From positions 1 through 7,085 of the forward strand of contig JAGWRY010000359.1 in assembly GCA_028869495.1 (NCBI GenBank): DNA of 7,085 nucleotides, in the 5' to 3' direction. Position numbers and translations under genes: made by a program. Positions 1 to 5,437 of this stretch are shown here, piece after piece. The stretch is from Elusimicrobiota bacterium. Its GTDB lineage: Bacteria; Elusimicrobiota; Elusimicrobia; UBA1565; UBA9628. Position 1 is the first letter of the stretch. Each line of letters opens with the position of its first letter. A model generated the notes under the pieces. The model worked only from the letters and a program-made list of their open reading frames with translations. It was not told the origin of the DNA and made no database searches.

Positions 1-172
1 GGACCGCGCGCTCCTCGGCGGGGGCGGAGGGGGCGGCGTCCTTGAGCGGGGCGCTCCAGGCCGGGACGATCAGGATCCGGCCGGGCCGCAGGCGCCGCGC
101 GGCGGCGGCGAGCAGGGCCGCGTGCCCGCGGTGCGGGGGGTCGAAGCTTCCGCCGAAGACCAGCGTTCTCAC
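1..172 (-). CDS. nadD: Nicotinate-nucleotide adenylyltransferase, N-terminal part (cut by window edge)
   Basis: Only the first 57 codons are present; the gene runs off the left edge. NadD transfers AMP from ATP to nicotinate mononucleotide, giving deamido-NAD in cytosolic NAD synthesis. The translation begins VRTLVFGGSFDPPHRGH. The GGSFDPPHxGH block (residues 7-17) is the nucleotidyltransferase-fold signature with the HxGH ATP-binding motif (H14, H17). The 'FGGSFDPPH' wording favours NadD over CoaD, which has 'PGSFDPxTxGH'. A strand ILIVPAW and a lysine (APLKD, residue 44) follow, as in NadD. I chose the GTG start because the family signature needs only a few residues before it and because a TAGAAT box lies exactly six bases upstream; the ATG at 178-180 in another frame stops after three codons. 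There is no Shine-Dalgarno site. The C-terminal ISSTxIR motif is outside the window, so completeness cannot be judged. Confidence 0.9.
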   Translation of the reverse strand, partial: MRTLVFGGSFDPPHRGHAALLAAAARRLRPGRILIVPAWSAPLKDAAPSAPAEERAV

Positions 173-178
173 CCGGCC

Positions 179-207
179 ATTCTAGCCTTCGGGGAGCGCC
201 TTGACAA
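179..207 (-). promoter_or_regulatory. Probable nadD promoter (TTGTCA, 17 bp, TAGAAT)
   Basis: Read on the minus strand, TTGTCA (202-207) matches the sigma-70 -35 consensus at 5 of 6 bases. A 17-base spacer (185-201) leads to TAGAAT (179-184), 5 of 6 to the -10 consensus. The six bases 173-178 separate the box from the GTG start, so transcription would begin at or next to the start codon, giving a leaderless mRNA. Its -35 box overlaps the -35 box of the divergent DUF1015 promoter. This rests on consensus match and spacing only. Confidence 0.6.
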
Positions 208-229
208 CGCGCGCCCAATACCGGATGAT
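201..229 (+). promoter_or_regulatory. Probable promoter of the DUF1015-GT2-SDR operon
   Basis: TTGACA (201-206) is a perfect -35 consensus. A 17-base spacer leads to GATGAT (224-229), 4 of 6 to TATAAT, which ends five bases before the ATG at 235. The predicted transcription start falls on or beside that ATG. The weak -10 box suggests a modest or activator-helped promoter, which is inference. The -35 box is shared in opposite orientation with the nadD promoter. Confidence 0.5.
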
Positions 230-234
230 GGCCC

Positions 235-1392
235 ATGGCCGACGTGAGACCTTTTCGAGGGGTCCGCTATTCGTCCGCGCGCCTGGACGCGGTCCTCTGC
301 CCCCCGTACGACGTGATCCCGCCGGAGCTGGCGAAGGCGCTCCGCCGCCGCAAGCGCGGCGCGGTGCATCTCGAGCTGCCGGAGGGCGGCGCCGCGCGCT
401 ACGCGCGCGCGGCGGCGCTGTGGCGGCGCTGGACGTCGGACGGCACGCTCGCCCTCGACCCGCGCCCGGCCTTCTACGTGATCGAGGAGCGCTACAAGCT
501 GAACGGGCGGGCGCGCGTGCGCCGAGGGTTCCTGGCGGCGCTGGGCGCGACGCCCCGGGCGGCGCGCGCGATCGTCGCGCACGAGCGCACGCTGTCCAAG
601 CCGAAGGCGGACCGCCTGAAGATGCTCGACGCGATGAAGGTCAACGTCAGCCCGATCTTCGGGGTCTTCCCGGACCCGTCGCGCGCGGCGCGCCGCGCGC
701 TGGCGGCGGCGGCGCGGCGGCGGGCCGACGCGAGCGGGACGTCCCACGCCGGGGTCGCCTACCGGCTCTGGCGCGTCGACGACCCGAAGGCGACGCAGGT
801 CCTGCGCCGGGCGCTGGCCCCGCGCGGGGTGCTGATCGCCGACGGGCACCACCGCTACTCGGTCAGCCGCACGCACCACGCGCGCACGCGCCTCCCGGGC
901 TCGGACGCGGTGCTGGCGTACCTCGTCCCGGACGAGGACGCCGGGCTCGTCGTCCTGCCGACGCACCGGATCGCGGCGGAAAGCCTGATCGAGCGGGCGC
1001 GGCGCTTCGCCCGGCTCGAGGCGTTCAAGTCCCTGCCGGCCTTGGAGTCGGCGCTGGCCCGTTCCAAGAACCCTTACGCGTTCGGCCTGGTCGAGAAGGG
1101 GTTCTGGCTCGGCGAGCCGCGCCCGGACGGCTGCCGCAGCGGCCTGGCGGTCGAGTGGCTGGGCTCGCGCCTGCTGTCGCGCACGGCGCCCGACAAGATG
1201 AGCTACACGCCGGACGCCGCGCTCGCGGCCCGGCGCGCGAGGGCGAGCCGCGGGGCGGCGGTGCTGGTCAAGCCGTTCACGGTCGCGCAGGTCCGCCGCG
1301 CGGCCAAGACGGTGGGCCTGCTCCCGCAGAAGTCCACCTACTTCTATCCGAAGATCGCGACGGGCCTGGTCTTCCGTCCGCTGGCCGCATGA
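235..1392 (+). CDS. DUF1015 family protein
   Basis: A 385-residue cytosolic protein of the conserved DUF1015 family (usual length about 400), whose biochemical role is not established to my knowledge. Family landmarks appear in order: the N-terminal VRPFRGVRY and CPPYDVIPPE (residues 22-31), LELPEGG (46-52), a YARAAALWRRW helix, HERTLSKPKADR (116-127), NVSPIFGVFPD (137-147), DGHHRYSVS (203-211) and the C-terminal LPQKSTYFYPKIATGLVF (363-380). Conserved histidines and aspartate in DGHHR suggest an enzymatic or nucleotide-binding centre. The motif recalls the ParB/Srx-fold set that includes the free-serine kinase SerK, but that link is my inference. The ATG at 235 fits the family N-terminus; an ATG at 225 is in another frame. 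It is the first gene of a three-gene operon, and its TGA overlaps the next ATG as ATGA. There is no signal peptide or membrane segment. Confidence 0.88.
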   Translation: MADVRPFRGVRYSSARLDAVLCPPYDVIPPELAKALRRRKRGAVHLELPEGGAARYARAAALWRRWTSDGTLALDPRPAFYVIEERYKLNGRARVRRGFLAALGATPRAARAIVAHERTLSKPKADRLKMLDAMKVNVSPIFGVFPDPSRAARRALAAAARRRADASGTSHAGVAYRLWRVDDPKATQVLRRALAPRGVLIADGHHRYSVSRTHHARTRLPGSDAVLAYLVPDEDAGLVVLPTHRIAAESLIERARRFARLEAFKSLPALESALARSKNPYAFGLVEKGFWLGEPRPDGCRSGLAVEWLGSRLLSRTAPDKMSYTPDAALAARRARASRGAAVLVKPFTVAQVRRAAKTVGLLPQKSTYFYPKIATGLVFRPLAA

Positions 1393-2090
1393 AGTTCTCG
1401 GTCGTCATCGCGGCGCGCAACGAGGGCCCGCAGATCGGTTCGGCGCTCAAGCGCCTGCGCCAGATCTCGCGGAGCAGCGAGATGGAGGTCATCGTCGTCG
1501 ACGGCGGCTCCGACGACGGCACGGTCGCGGCCGCGCGCGACCTCGCCGACGAGGTGATCGCCTTCGGCGCGTCGAACCGCGGCGCGCAGTGGAACGCGGG
1601 CGCGCAGAAGGCGACCGGCGACGTCCTGTTCTTCCTGCGCGCCGACGCCCAGCCGCCGGGCAACTGGCAGCAGGCCCTCGAGCGCTTCTGGGTGGCGACG
1701 CCGACCGAGAAGGCCTCCGCCGCCGTCTTCTCCGTGGACTACGGCAGCGGCACGGCCCTGCGCCTGCTGTCGGCCTGGTCCAACGCGCGCGTGCGCGCCG
1801 GCTACGCGGCCGCCGACCACGGCTTCTGCACGACCCCTGAGATCTACAAGGCCGTCGGGGGCTTCCCGTCCTTCCCGGAGCTCGAGGATTTCGAGTTCAG
1901 CCGCCGCCTGGCGGCCCGCGGCCGGATCGTGCTGCTCCCCGAGGTCATGCACGCCGCCGCGCGCCGCATGCGCATGCAGGGGCCCCTGCGCTACGCGCTG
2001 CGCCGCGTCTGGTACGAGACCCGCTACAAGCTGGGCGCTAAGCCCGAGGACCTGTTCCCGCCCGAGCGCGCGGCGAAGGCGGCCGCATGA
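1389..2090 (+). CDS. Family 2 glycosyltransferase, TIGR04283-like
   Basis: A 233-residue GT-A-fold glycosyltransferase. It opens MKFSVVIAARNEG, followed by VIVVDGGSDDGT (residues 35-45), which binds the nucleotide-sugar. Next come NRGAQWNAGA (63-72), FFLRADAQPP (81-90, the DxD-like metal site), DHGFCTTPEIYKAVGGFP (143-160), ELEDFEFSRRL (164-174, likely catalytic region) and AARRMRMQG (190-198). The NRGAQxNAGA, ED-E-SRRL and ARRxxxQG blocks fit the TIGR04283 group, which database names link to arsenosugar biosynthesis. No partner genes of that pathway are visible here, so substrate and product are unknown. The usual HADT is RADA here, a departure near the metal site. No membrane segments are evident, so it is probably cytosolic. 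The start overlaps the DUF1015 stop (ATGA) and its own stop overlaps the SDR start the same way, implying coupled translation. No Shine-Dalgarno site is seen. Confidence 0.85.
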   Translation: MKFSVVIAARNEGPQIGSALKRLRQISRSSEMEVIVVDGGSDDGTVAAARDLADEVIAFGASNRGAQWNAGAQKATGDVLFFLRADAQPPGNWQQALERFWVATPTEKASAAVFSVDYGSGTALRLLSAWSNARVRAGYAAADHGFCTTPEIYKAVGGFPSFPELEDFEFSRRLAARGRIVLLPEVMHAAARRMRMQGPLRYALRRVWYETRYKLGAKPEDLFPPERAAKAAA

Positions 2091-2761
2091 GCGCGCCCGT
2101 CGTCCTGGTGACCGGCGGCAACCGCGGCATCGGCCTGGAGGCCTGCCGCGCGCTGGCCGCGCGCGGAGCGCGCGTCCTGCTCGGCGCGCGCGGCGAGAAG
2201 GAGGGCAAGGCGGCCGCCGCGGACGCCGGGGCCGAGTTCGCGGCTTTGGACGTGACCGACCCGAAGAGCGTCGCGGCCTTGAAGAAGCGGGTCGAGAAGG
2301 ACTTCGGCGCCCTGGACGTCCTGGTCAACAACGCCGGGATGTATTCCCAGGCCGGCGCCCTCGACGCCTCGGACGAGGAGATCGCCGCCGTCCTGTCGAC
2401 CAACCTGCAGGGCGCCTGGCGGATGTGCCGGGCCTTCGCGCCTGCGATGAAGACGCGCGGCCGAGGGCGGATCGTCAACGTCTCCTCGGGCATGGGCGCG
2501 CTGTCGTCGATGGCCGCGGGGTCCTCCGCCTACCGCGTCTCGAAGGCGGCGCTCAACGCCTTGACGCTGACCCTGGCCGACGAGCTGAAGCCCTCGGGCG
2601 TGTCGGTCGTCTCGCTCTGCCCGGGCTGGGTGCGCACCCGCATGGGCGGCGCGTCCGCCCCGCGGGATCCGAAGGACGCGGGCGCGGCCGTCGCCGAAGC
2701 CGCCCTCGGCGATGCGCGCAGCGGCGTCTTCGTCCGCGACGGGAAAGAGATCGCCTGGTAG
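2087..2761 (+). CDS. Short-chain dehydrogenase/reductase (SDR)
   Basis: A 224-residue classical SDR, slightly short for the family (about 250). It has the Rossmann NAD(P) motif TGGNRGIG (residues 9-16), the LDVTD segment (54-58) contacting adenine, NNAG (81-84), NVSSGMG with the probable catalytic serine near 134, the catalytic pair Y149 and K153 in YRVSK, and PGWVRT (179-184). The LVTGGNRGIGLEA opening resembles carbonyl-reductase-type SDRs. An arginine after the second strand (ARG, 34-36) hints at NADPH, an inference only. The substrate cannot be told. It is the third gene of the operon. A weak GAAGG lies seven bases before the ATG, and the ATGA overlap makes coupled translation likely. The gene converges on ysxC with only 13 bases between the stops and no clear terminator. 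Confidence 0.9.
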   Translation: MSAPVVLVTGGNRGIGLEACRALAARGARVLLGARGEKEGKAAAADAGAEFAALDVTDPKSVAALKKRVEKDFGALDVLVNNAGMYSQAGALDASDEEIAAVLSTNLQGAWRMCRAFAPAMKTRGRGRIVNVSSGMGALSSMAAGSSAYRVSKAALNALTLTLADELKPSGVSVVSLCPGWVRTRMGGASAPRDPKDAGAAVAEAALGDARSGVFVRDGKEIAW

Positions 2762-2774
2762 GCGCTCGCGCGCG

Positions 2775-3365
2775 TCAGGCTTCGCCGAGCAGCTGCGCCG
2801 CTTCCGCCCTCAGCTCGTCCACGCCGCGGCGCTCGACGACGCTGATCCAGCCCAGCTCGGGCGGCGTCAGGCCCAGCGGGATCGCGGAGTCGCGGCGGCG
2901 GGCGGCGGCCTGCGCGGGCTTGACCTGGTCGGCCTTGGTCGCGACGGCGCGCCAGGGCAGGCGCGCGGCCTGGAGCCAGACGACCATGCGCCGGTCGAGG
3001 TCGGTGGGGCCGACCTTCGCGTCGATCAGGACGTAGACGCGGCGCAGGGACGGGCGGCGGGTCAGGTAGCCCTCGATCATCGCGCCCCAGCCGGCGCGCT
3101 CCTCGGGCGAGCCGCGCGCGAAGCCGTAGCCGGGCAGGTCGACGACGGCGGCCTGCGGCGAGACCGAGAACAGGTTGATCGTGCGCGTGCGCCCGGGCGT
3201 CGAGGAGGTGCGCGCCAGGTCCTTGCGCAGGAGGGCGTTGATCAGGCTGGACTTGCCGACGTTGGAGCGGCCGACGAAGGCGATCTCCGCGGCGTAGAAG
3301 GGAAGGCGCGCGGGGTCGCTCTCGCTGACGACGAAGGCGGCTCGGGAGAAGGGCGCGGCTCTCAC
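2775..3365 (-). CDS. ysxC: Ribosome-assembly GTPase YsxC/EngB (YihA)
   Basis: A 196-residue GTPase of the TrmE-Era-EngA-EngB class, the usual length of the family, which acts in late assembly of the large ribosomal subunit and is essential in several bacteria. All nucleotide-binding motifs are present: G1 GRSNVGKS (residues 32-39), the STPGRTRTIN switch I region (55-64, G2), G3 DLPGYG (76-81), G4 TKAD (143-146) and a G5-like SVV (175-177). The AFVGRSNVGKSSLINAL and TSSTPGRTRTIN wording is diagnostic of this subfamily. The start is GTG, overlapping the TGA of the upstream TPR gene as GTGA. The bases before it are A-rich with no GGAGG, so expression probably depends on coupling to the upstream gene and its promoter. 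The gene ends 13 bases from the convergent SDR stop. Confidence 0.95.
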   Translation of the reverse strand: MRAAPFSRAAFVVSESDPARLPFYAAEIAFVGRSNVGKSSLINALLRKDLARTSSTPGRTRTINLFSVSPQAAVVDLPGYGFARGSPEERAGWGAMIEGYLTRRPSLRRVYVLIDAKVGPTDLDRRMVVWLQAARLPWRAVATKADQVKPAQAAARRRDSAIPLGLTPPELGWISVVERRGVDELRAEAAQLLGEA

Positions 3366-3766
3366 TTTTCTTTTTTCGCGGGGCGGCGCAGGAGCTTCAG
3401 CCGCGACTCGAGCGAGCGCCTCTCGGCCAGCGTCGCCTCGGGCCTCTCGAGCAGGGACGAGAAGACCTCGCGGCTCTCGTCCTTGCGCCCGAGGCGGAGC
3501 AGGAAGTCGCCCTTCTTGAAGGCGGCCGAGAAGCGCCGGAGCGGCGCCTCGAGCGCCTCCGCGCGGCCGTAGGCGGCCAGCGCCTCGTCCGTCTCGCCCA
3601 GCCGCTCGAAGGCCGCGGCGGCCTGCGTCCAGGCCAGCGCCCGGTCGAGCGCGGGCAGGTCGGACTCGGCCAGCTCCGCGTAGAGTTCGGCCGCGCCGCG
3701 GTCGTCCCCGGCGGCGGCCCGCTTCTCGGCGTTCTCCGTGCGCGCGCGATACTCGTCGAAGTCCAC
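3362..3766 (-). CDS. Small TPR-like helical protein
   Basis: A 134-residue soluble all-helical protein that I cannot assign to a named family. At least two TPR-like helix pairs can be read: AGDDRGAAELYAEL, then ALAWTQAAAAFERLGETDEALAAYGRA, then FKKGDFLLRLGRKDESREVFSSLLE, with the usual small and aromatic positions of TPRs. Such repeats normally mediate protein contacts. It ends in a basic tail (PAKKEK). The reading frame stays open upstream to an ATG at 3889. I chose the GTG at 3766 because TATAAT sits exactly six bases before it, which would place a promoter inside a longer form, and because the extra 41 residues look unlike the rest. It is transcribed with ysxC through a GTGA overlap. A link to ribosome assembly is guilt by association only. 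Confidence 0.72.
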   Translation of the reverse strand: MDFDEYRARTENAEKRAAAGDDRGAAELYAELAESDLPALDRALAWTQAAAAFERLGETDEALAAYGRAEALEAPLRRFSAAFKKGDFLLRLGRKDESREVFSSLLERPEATLAERRSLESRLKLLRRPAKKEK

Positions 3767-3772
3767 GGCCGG

Positions 3773-3781
3773 ATTATAACA
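3773..3781 (-). promoter_or_regulatory. Probable extended -10 promoter of the TPR-ysxC operon
   Basis: Read on the minus strand this is TGTTATAAT: a perfect -10 hexamer (3773-3778) with a TG at the extended -10 position (3780-3781). No good -35 box lies 16-18 bases upstream, as expected if the TG compensates. Six bases separate it from the GTG at 3766, predicting a leaderless transcript. Confidence 0.65.
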
Positions 3782-3871
3782 TCCGCGGGCGGCGCCGCTC
3801 ACGATAATCACTAGCGCCGGCGCCAGTCCGGCTCGGAGTGGACGGGGCGAATCCTGACCAAAAATGTCGAC

Positions 3872-3885
3872 TGACGCCAGCGTCA
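3872..3885. repeat. Perfect inverted repeat TGACGC-CA-GCGTCA, possible operator
   Basis: A 6+2+6 perfect dyad lies in the 181-base gap (3767-3947) between the divergent TPR-ysxC operon and the membrane-protein gene. It is bracketed by a similar nine-base pair, TGACCAAAA (3855-3863) and TCACCAAAA (3883-3891), 28 bases apart. The size suits a small dimeric regulator. It sits about 50 bases before the TACAAT box of the rightward gene and about 95 before the leftward -10 box. A chance dyad is possible. I see no small RNA or other gene in this gap. Confidence 0.35.
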
Positions 3886-3932
3886 CCAAAACGGCGACGG
3901 CGGCGGGGATGGCGGGGAATCGTTTTTCGGCT

Positions 3933-3938
3933 TACAAT
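3933..3938 (+). promoter_or_regulatory. Possible -10 box of the small membrane-protein gene
   Basis: TACAAT matches 5 of 6 of the -10 consensus and ends nine bases before the ATG at 3948, giving a leader of only about two or three bases. No -35 box or TG extension is apparent, so it is weaker than the other promoter calls. Confidence 0.35.
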
Positions 3939-3947
3939 CGGGAAGCG

Positions 3948-4394
3948 ATGGCTTCTTCGAAAAGAACAGGGATCGCGGGTTGGGAGCTCGCCGGAGAGCC
4001 GAAGCTGACGCTGGCGCGCCTTCTGACCTCGACGGTTTTAGCCGCTGTTTGCGCGGCGCTCCCATATCCGTTGTTCTACATCCTAGTCAATGCTTTTACT
4101 TGCAGCAGCTTTCGGGAGCTTCACAACGTGGTCGACCTAGCCGCATGGATATTCTCGATCGCCGTTATCGTTTCCTTCGCGCATGTCGTTCTGTTGGGAG
4201 TTCCAATCGTCCTCGCCCTGGCACGATTTCGCGCGCTTCGCTTTCGGAACGTGAGTGTCGCAGGGGCTGTTGCCGGGGTTGTTCCAGTTTCCTTACTCGG
4301 AGTTTCGCGGGGCGTGCTATGGTGTGCGTTCTTCGGCCTGATCGGCGCGTCCGCCTTCTGGCTCGGCCTGACCGTCCGCCGGCGCGGCGCCTGA
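3948..4394 (+). CDS. Small four-helix membrane protein, unknown function
   Basis: A 148-residue protein with four likely membrane helices at about residues 23-50, 64-92, 101-119 and 121-142. A hydrophilic N-terminus comes first and a basic tail (RRRGA) last; by the positive-inside rule the arginines at 93-100 and 144-146 would face the cytosol. I recognise no domain or catalytic motif. Base use is unlike its neighbours: 4021-4320 is about 56% GC by hand count, with many A/T-ending codons, whereas the last 70 bases return to high GC. Together with its lone orientation this suggests acquisition. The ATG at 3948 is preferred for its nearby TACAAT box; GGGAAG two bases before it is too close for a normal Shine-Dalgarno site. 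An in-frame ATG at 3864 would add 28 residues but overlaps the inverted repeat. It converges on dus with five bases between stops. Confidence 0.65.
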   Translation: MASSKRTGIAGWELAGEPKLTLARLLTSTVLAAVCAALPYPLFYILVNAFTCSSFRELHNVVDLAAWIFSIAVIVSFAHVVLLGVPIVLALARFRALRFRNVSVAGAVAGVVPVSLLGVSRGVLWCAFFGLIGASAFWLGLTVRRRGA

Positions 4395-4399
4395 AGCCG

Positions 4400-5422
4400 C
4401 TACTCGGCGAGTAAAACCGGCGCCTGCGGCGCCGGGGCGTCGGCGGGGACCGCGTCGAAGAACTCGCGGATCAGGCGCTCGATCTCGGCGCAGTCCATCG
4501 TCGCGCAGACGGCGACGCGCATCGCCTTGTTGTGGGGGAGGCCCTGGGTGTACCAGACGCAGATGCGGCGCATGTTGAGGGCGGCCAGGCGGTCGCCCAG
4601 GTGCCGGCGCTCCAGCGCGAAGTGCTGGAGGAGCGTGTCTTTTCGCTCGGCGATCGTCGGGACGTAGGGGGCCTCGCGCGAGCCGTTCAGGACGTCGTCG
4701 AGGTTGCGGTAGATCCACGGGTTGCCGAGGCCGCCCCTGCCGATCATCAAGCCGTCGCAGTTCGAGAGCTCGAAGGCGCGGCGGGCGTCCTCGGGGGTCA
4801 GCACGTCGCCGTTGCCGATGACGGGGATCTTGACCGCGCGCTTGACCTTGCCGATGGCCTCCCAGTCGGCCTTCCCGGCGTACTGCTGGGCCTGGGTCCG
4901 GCCGTGGACGGTGACGGCGGAAAAGCCCTGGGCCTCGGCGCGGCGAGCGATCTCGCAGGCCTCCTCGCCGGACTCGTCCTTGAAGCCCTTGCGGGTCTTC
5001 ACCGTGACGGGCATATTCTTGACGGCTCTTCGGACGGCCGAAAACACTTTCTCGGCTTTGTCGGGATCGGCGAGCAGGGCCGAGCCTTCCCCGTTGGACA
5101 CGACCTTCTTCACGGGACAGCCGAGATTGAGATCCAGGGTCGAGAAGCCGCGGTCCTCGATGACGCGCGCGGCCTCGGCCATGATGTCGGGATCGCAGCC
5201 CAGCAGTTGGGCGCCCAGCGGCTTGTCCTCGGGCGTGCTCTGCAGGAGGCGCAAGGTCTTGCCGTTGTCGCGGATCAGCGACTGGGCCGAGACCATTTCC
5301 AAGAAGCAGTAGCCGAGCCCCTTCTCGCGCGCGATCAGGCGGAACGGCAGGTCCGAGCAGGCGGCCAGCGGGGACTGGATGATGCGCGAGGAGAGCTCGA
5401 GGGAGCCGAGGCGCAGCGGCAT
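4400..5422 (-). CDS. dusB: tRNA-dihydrouridine synthase, DusB-like
   Basis: A 340-residue FMN-dependent enzyme that uses NADPH to reduce uridines in the D-loop of tRNA. The TIM-barrel half shows LNLGCPVKKV (residues 99-108) with catalytic Cys102, the GEGSALL loop, FMN-contacting K142 in VKTRKG, TVHGRTxxQxYxGxADW (171-187) with H173, IPVIGNGDV (199-207), and GLMIGRGGLGNPWIY (224-238), which holds the FMN phosphate. The helical tRNA-binding domain follows, with LNMRRICVWYTQGLP. Length and the NxGCPxxKV and RGxxGNPW wording fit DusB, though Dus subgroups are hard to separate by eye. The usual APMAGVTD near the N-terminus reads SPLAACSD, a mild variant. The Ala/Pro-rich C-terminal tail (about 326-340) looks non-conserved. 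The ATG at 5422 lies six bases after a TAAAAT box and ten bases from the kinase stop. Confidence 0.92.
   Translation of the reverse strand: MPLRLGSLELSSRIIQSPLAACSDLPFRLIAREKGLGYCFLEMVSAQSLIRDNGKTLRLLQSTPEDKPLGAQLLGCDPDIMAEAARVIEDRGFSTLDLNLGCPVKKVVSNGEGSALLADPDKAEKVFSAVRRAVKNMPVTVKTRKGFKDESGEEACEIARRAEAQGFSAVTVHGRTQAQQYAGKADWEAIGKVKRAVKIPVIGNGDVLTPEDARRAFELSNCDGLMIGRGGLGNPWIYRNLDDVLNGSREAPYVPTIAERKDTLLQHFALERRHLGDRLAALNMRRICVWYTQGLPHNKAMRVAVCATMDCAEIERLIREFFDAVPADAPAPQAPVLLAE
4413..4435 (-). terminator. Terminator-like hairpin inside the 3' end of dus
   Basis: On the minus strand CCGGCGCC, a GCA loop and GGCGCCGG form a perfect 8-bp G/C stem (4417-4435) followed by TTTT (4413-4416). It lies before the TAG stop (4400-4402), within the Ala/Pro-rich tail. 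The U-tract is short, and ending there would leave an mRNA without a stop codon, so its activity is doubtful. For the convergent rightward gene it offers a hairpin but no U-tract. Confidence 0.3.
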
Positions 5423-5428
5423 GACGGT

Positions 5429-5437
5429 ATTTTAGCA
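5429..5437 (-). promoter_or_regulatory. Probable extended -10 promoter of dus
   Basis: On the minus strand this reads TGCTAAAAT: an extended -10 with TAAAAT (5 of 6) and TG one base upstream. It consists of the last Cys codon (TGC) and stop (TAA) of the histidine kinase gene plus the next three bases. No -35 match is seen 16-18 bases upstream. Six bases (ACCGTC) separate it from the dus ATG, predicting a leaderless message independent of the kinase operon. Confidence 0.55.

Noticed and set aside
201..1388. Upstream extension of the glycosyltransferase frame across the DUF1015 gene
   Set aside because: That part translates to Arg/Pro/Gly-rich shadow sequence; the glycosyltransferase fold begins exactly at the ATG at 1389, which overlaps the DUF1015 stop.
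2753..2780. GCCTG...CAGGC inverted repeat between the convergent SDR and ysxC stops as a bidirectional terminator
   Set aside because: The stem is only five base pairs with an 18-base loop and no T-tract on either side; GC-rich sequence gives such matches by chance.
3362..3376. A6 and A4 runs at the TPR-ysxC junction as a -1 frameshift site that would fuse the two proteins
   Set aside because: A -1 shift would enter the ysxC frame, but the codon phasing (GCG AAA AAA GAA) does not give a standard X XXY YYZ heptamer, and the GTGA overlap already explains expression of ysxC.
3767..3889. Longer TPR protein starting at the ATG at 3889
   Set aside because: The perfect TATAAT box and the GTG six bases after it lie inside this extension, and the extra 41 residues do not look TPR-like. 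The extension would also cover the inverted repeat.
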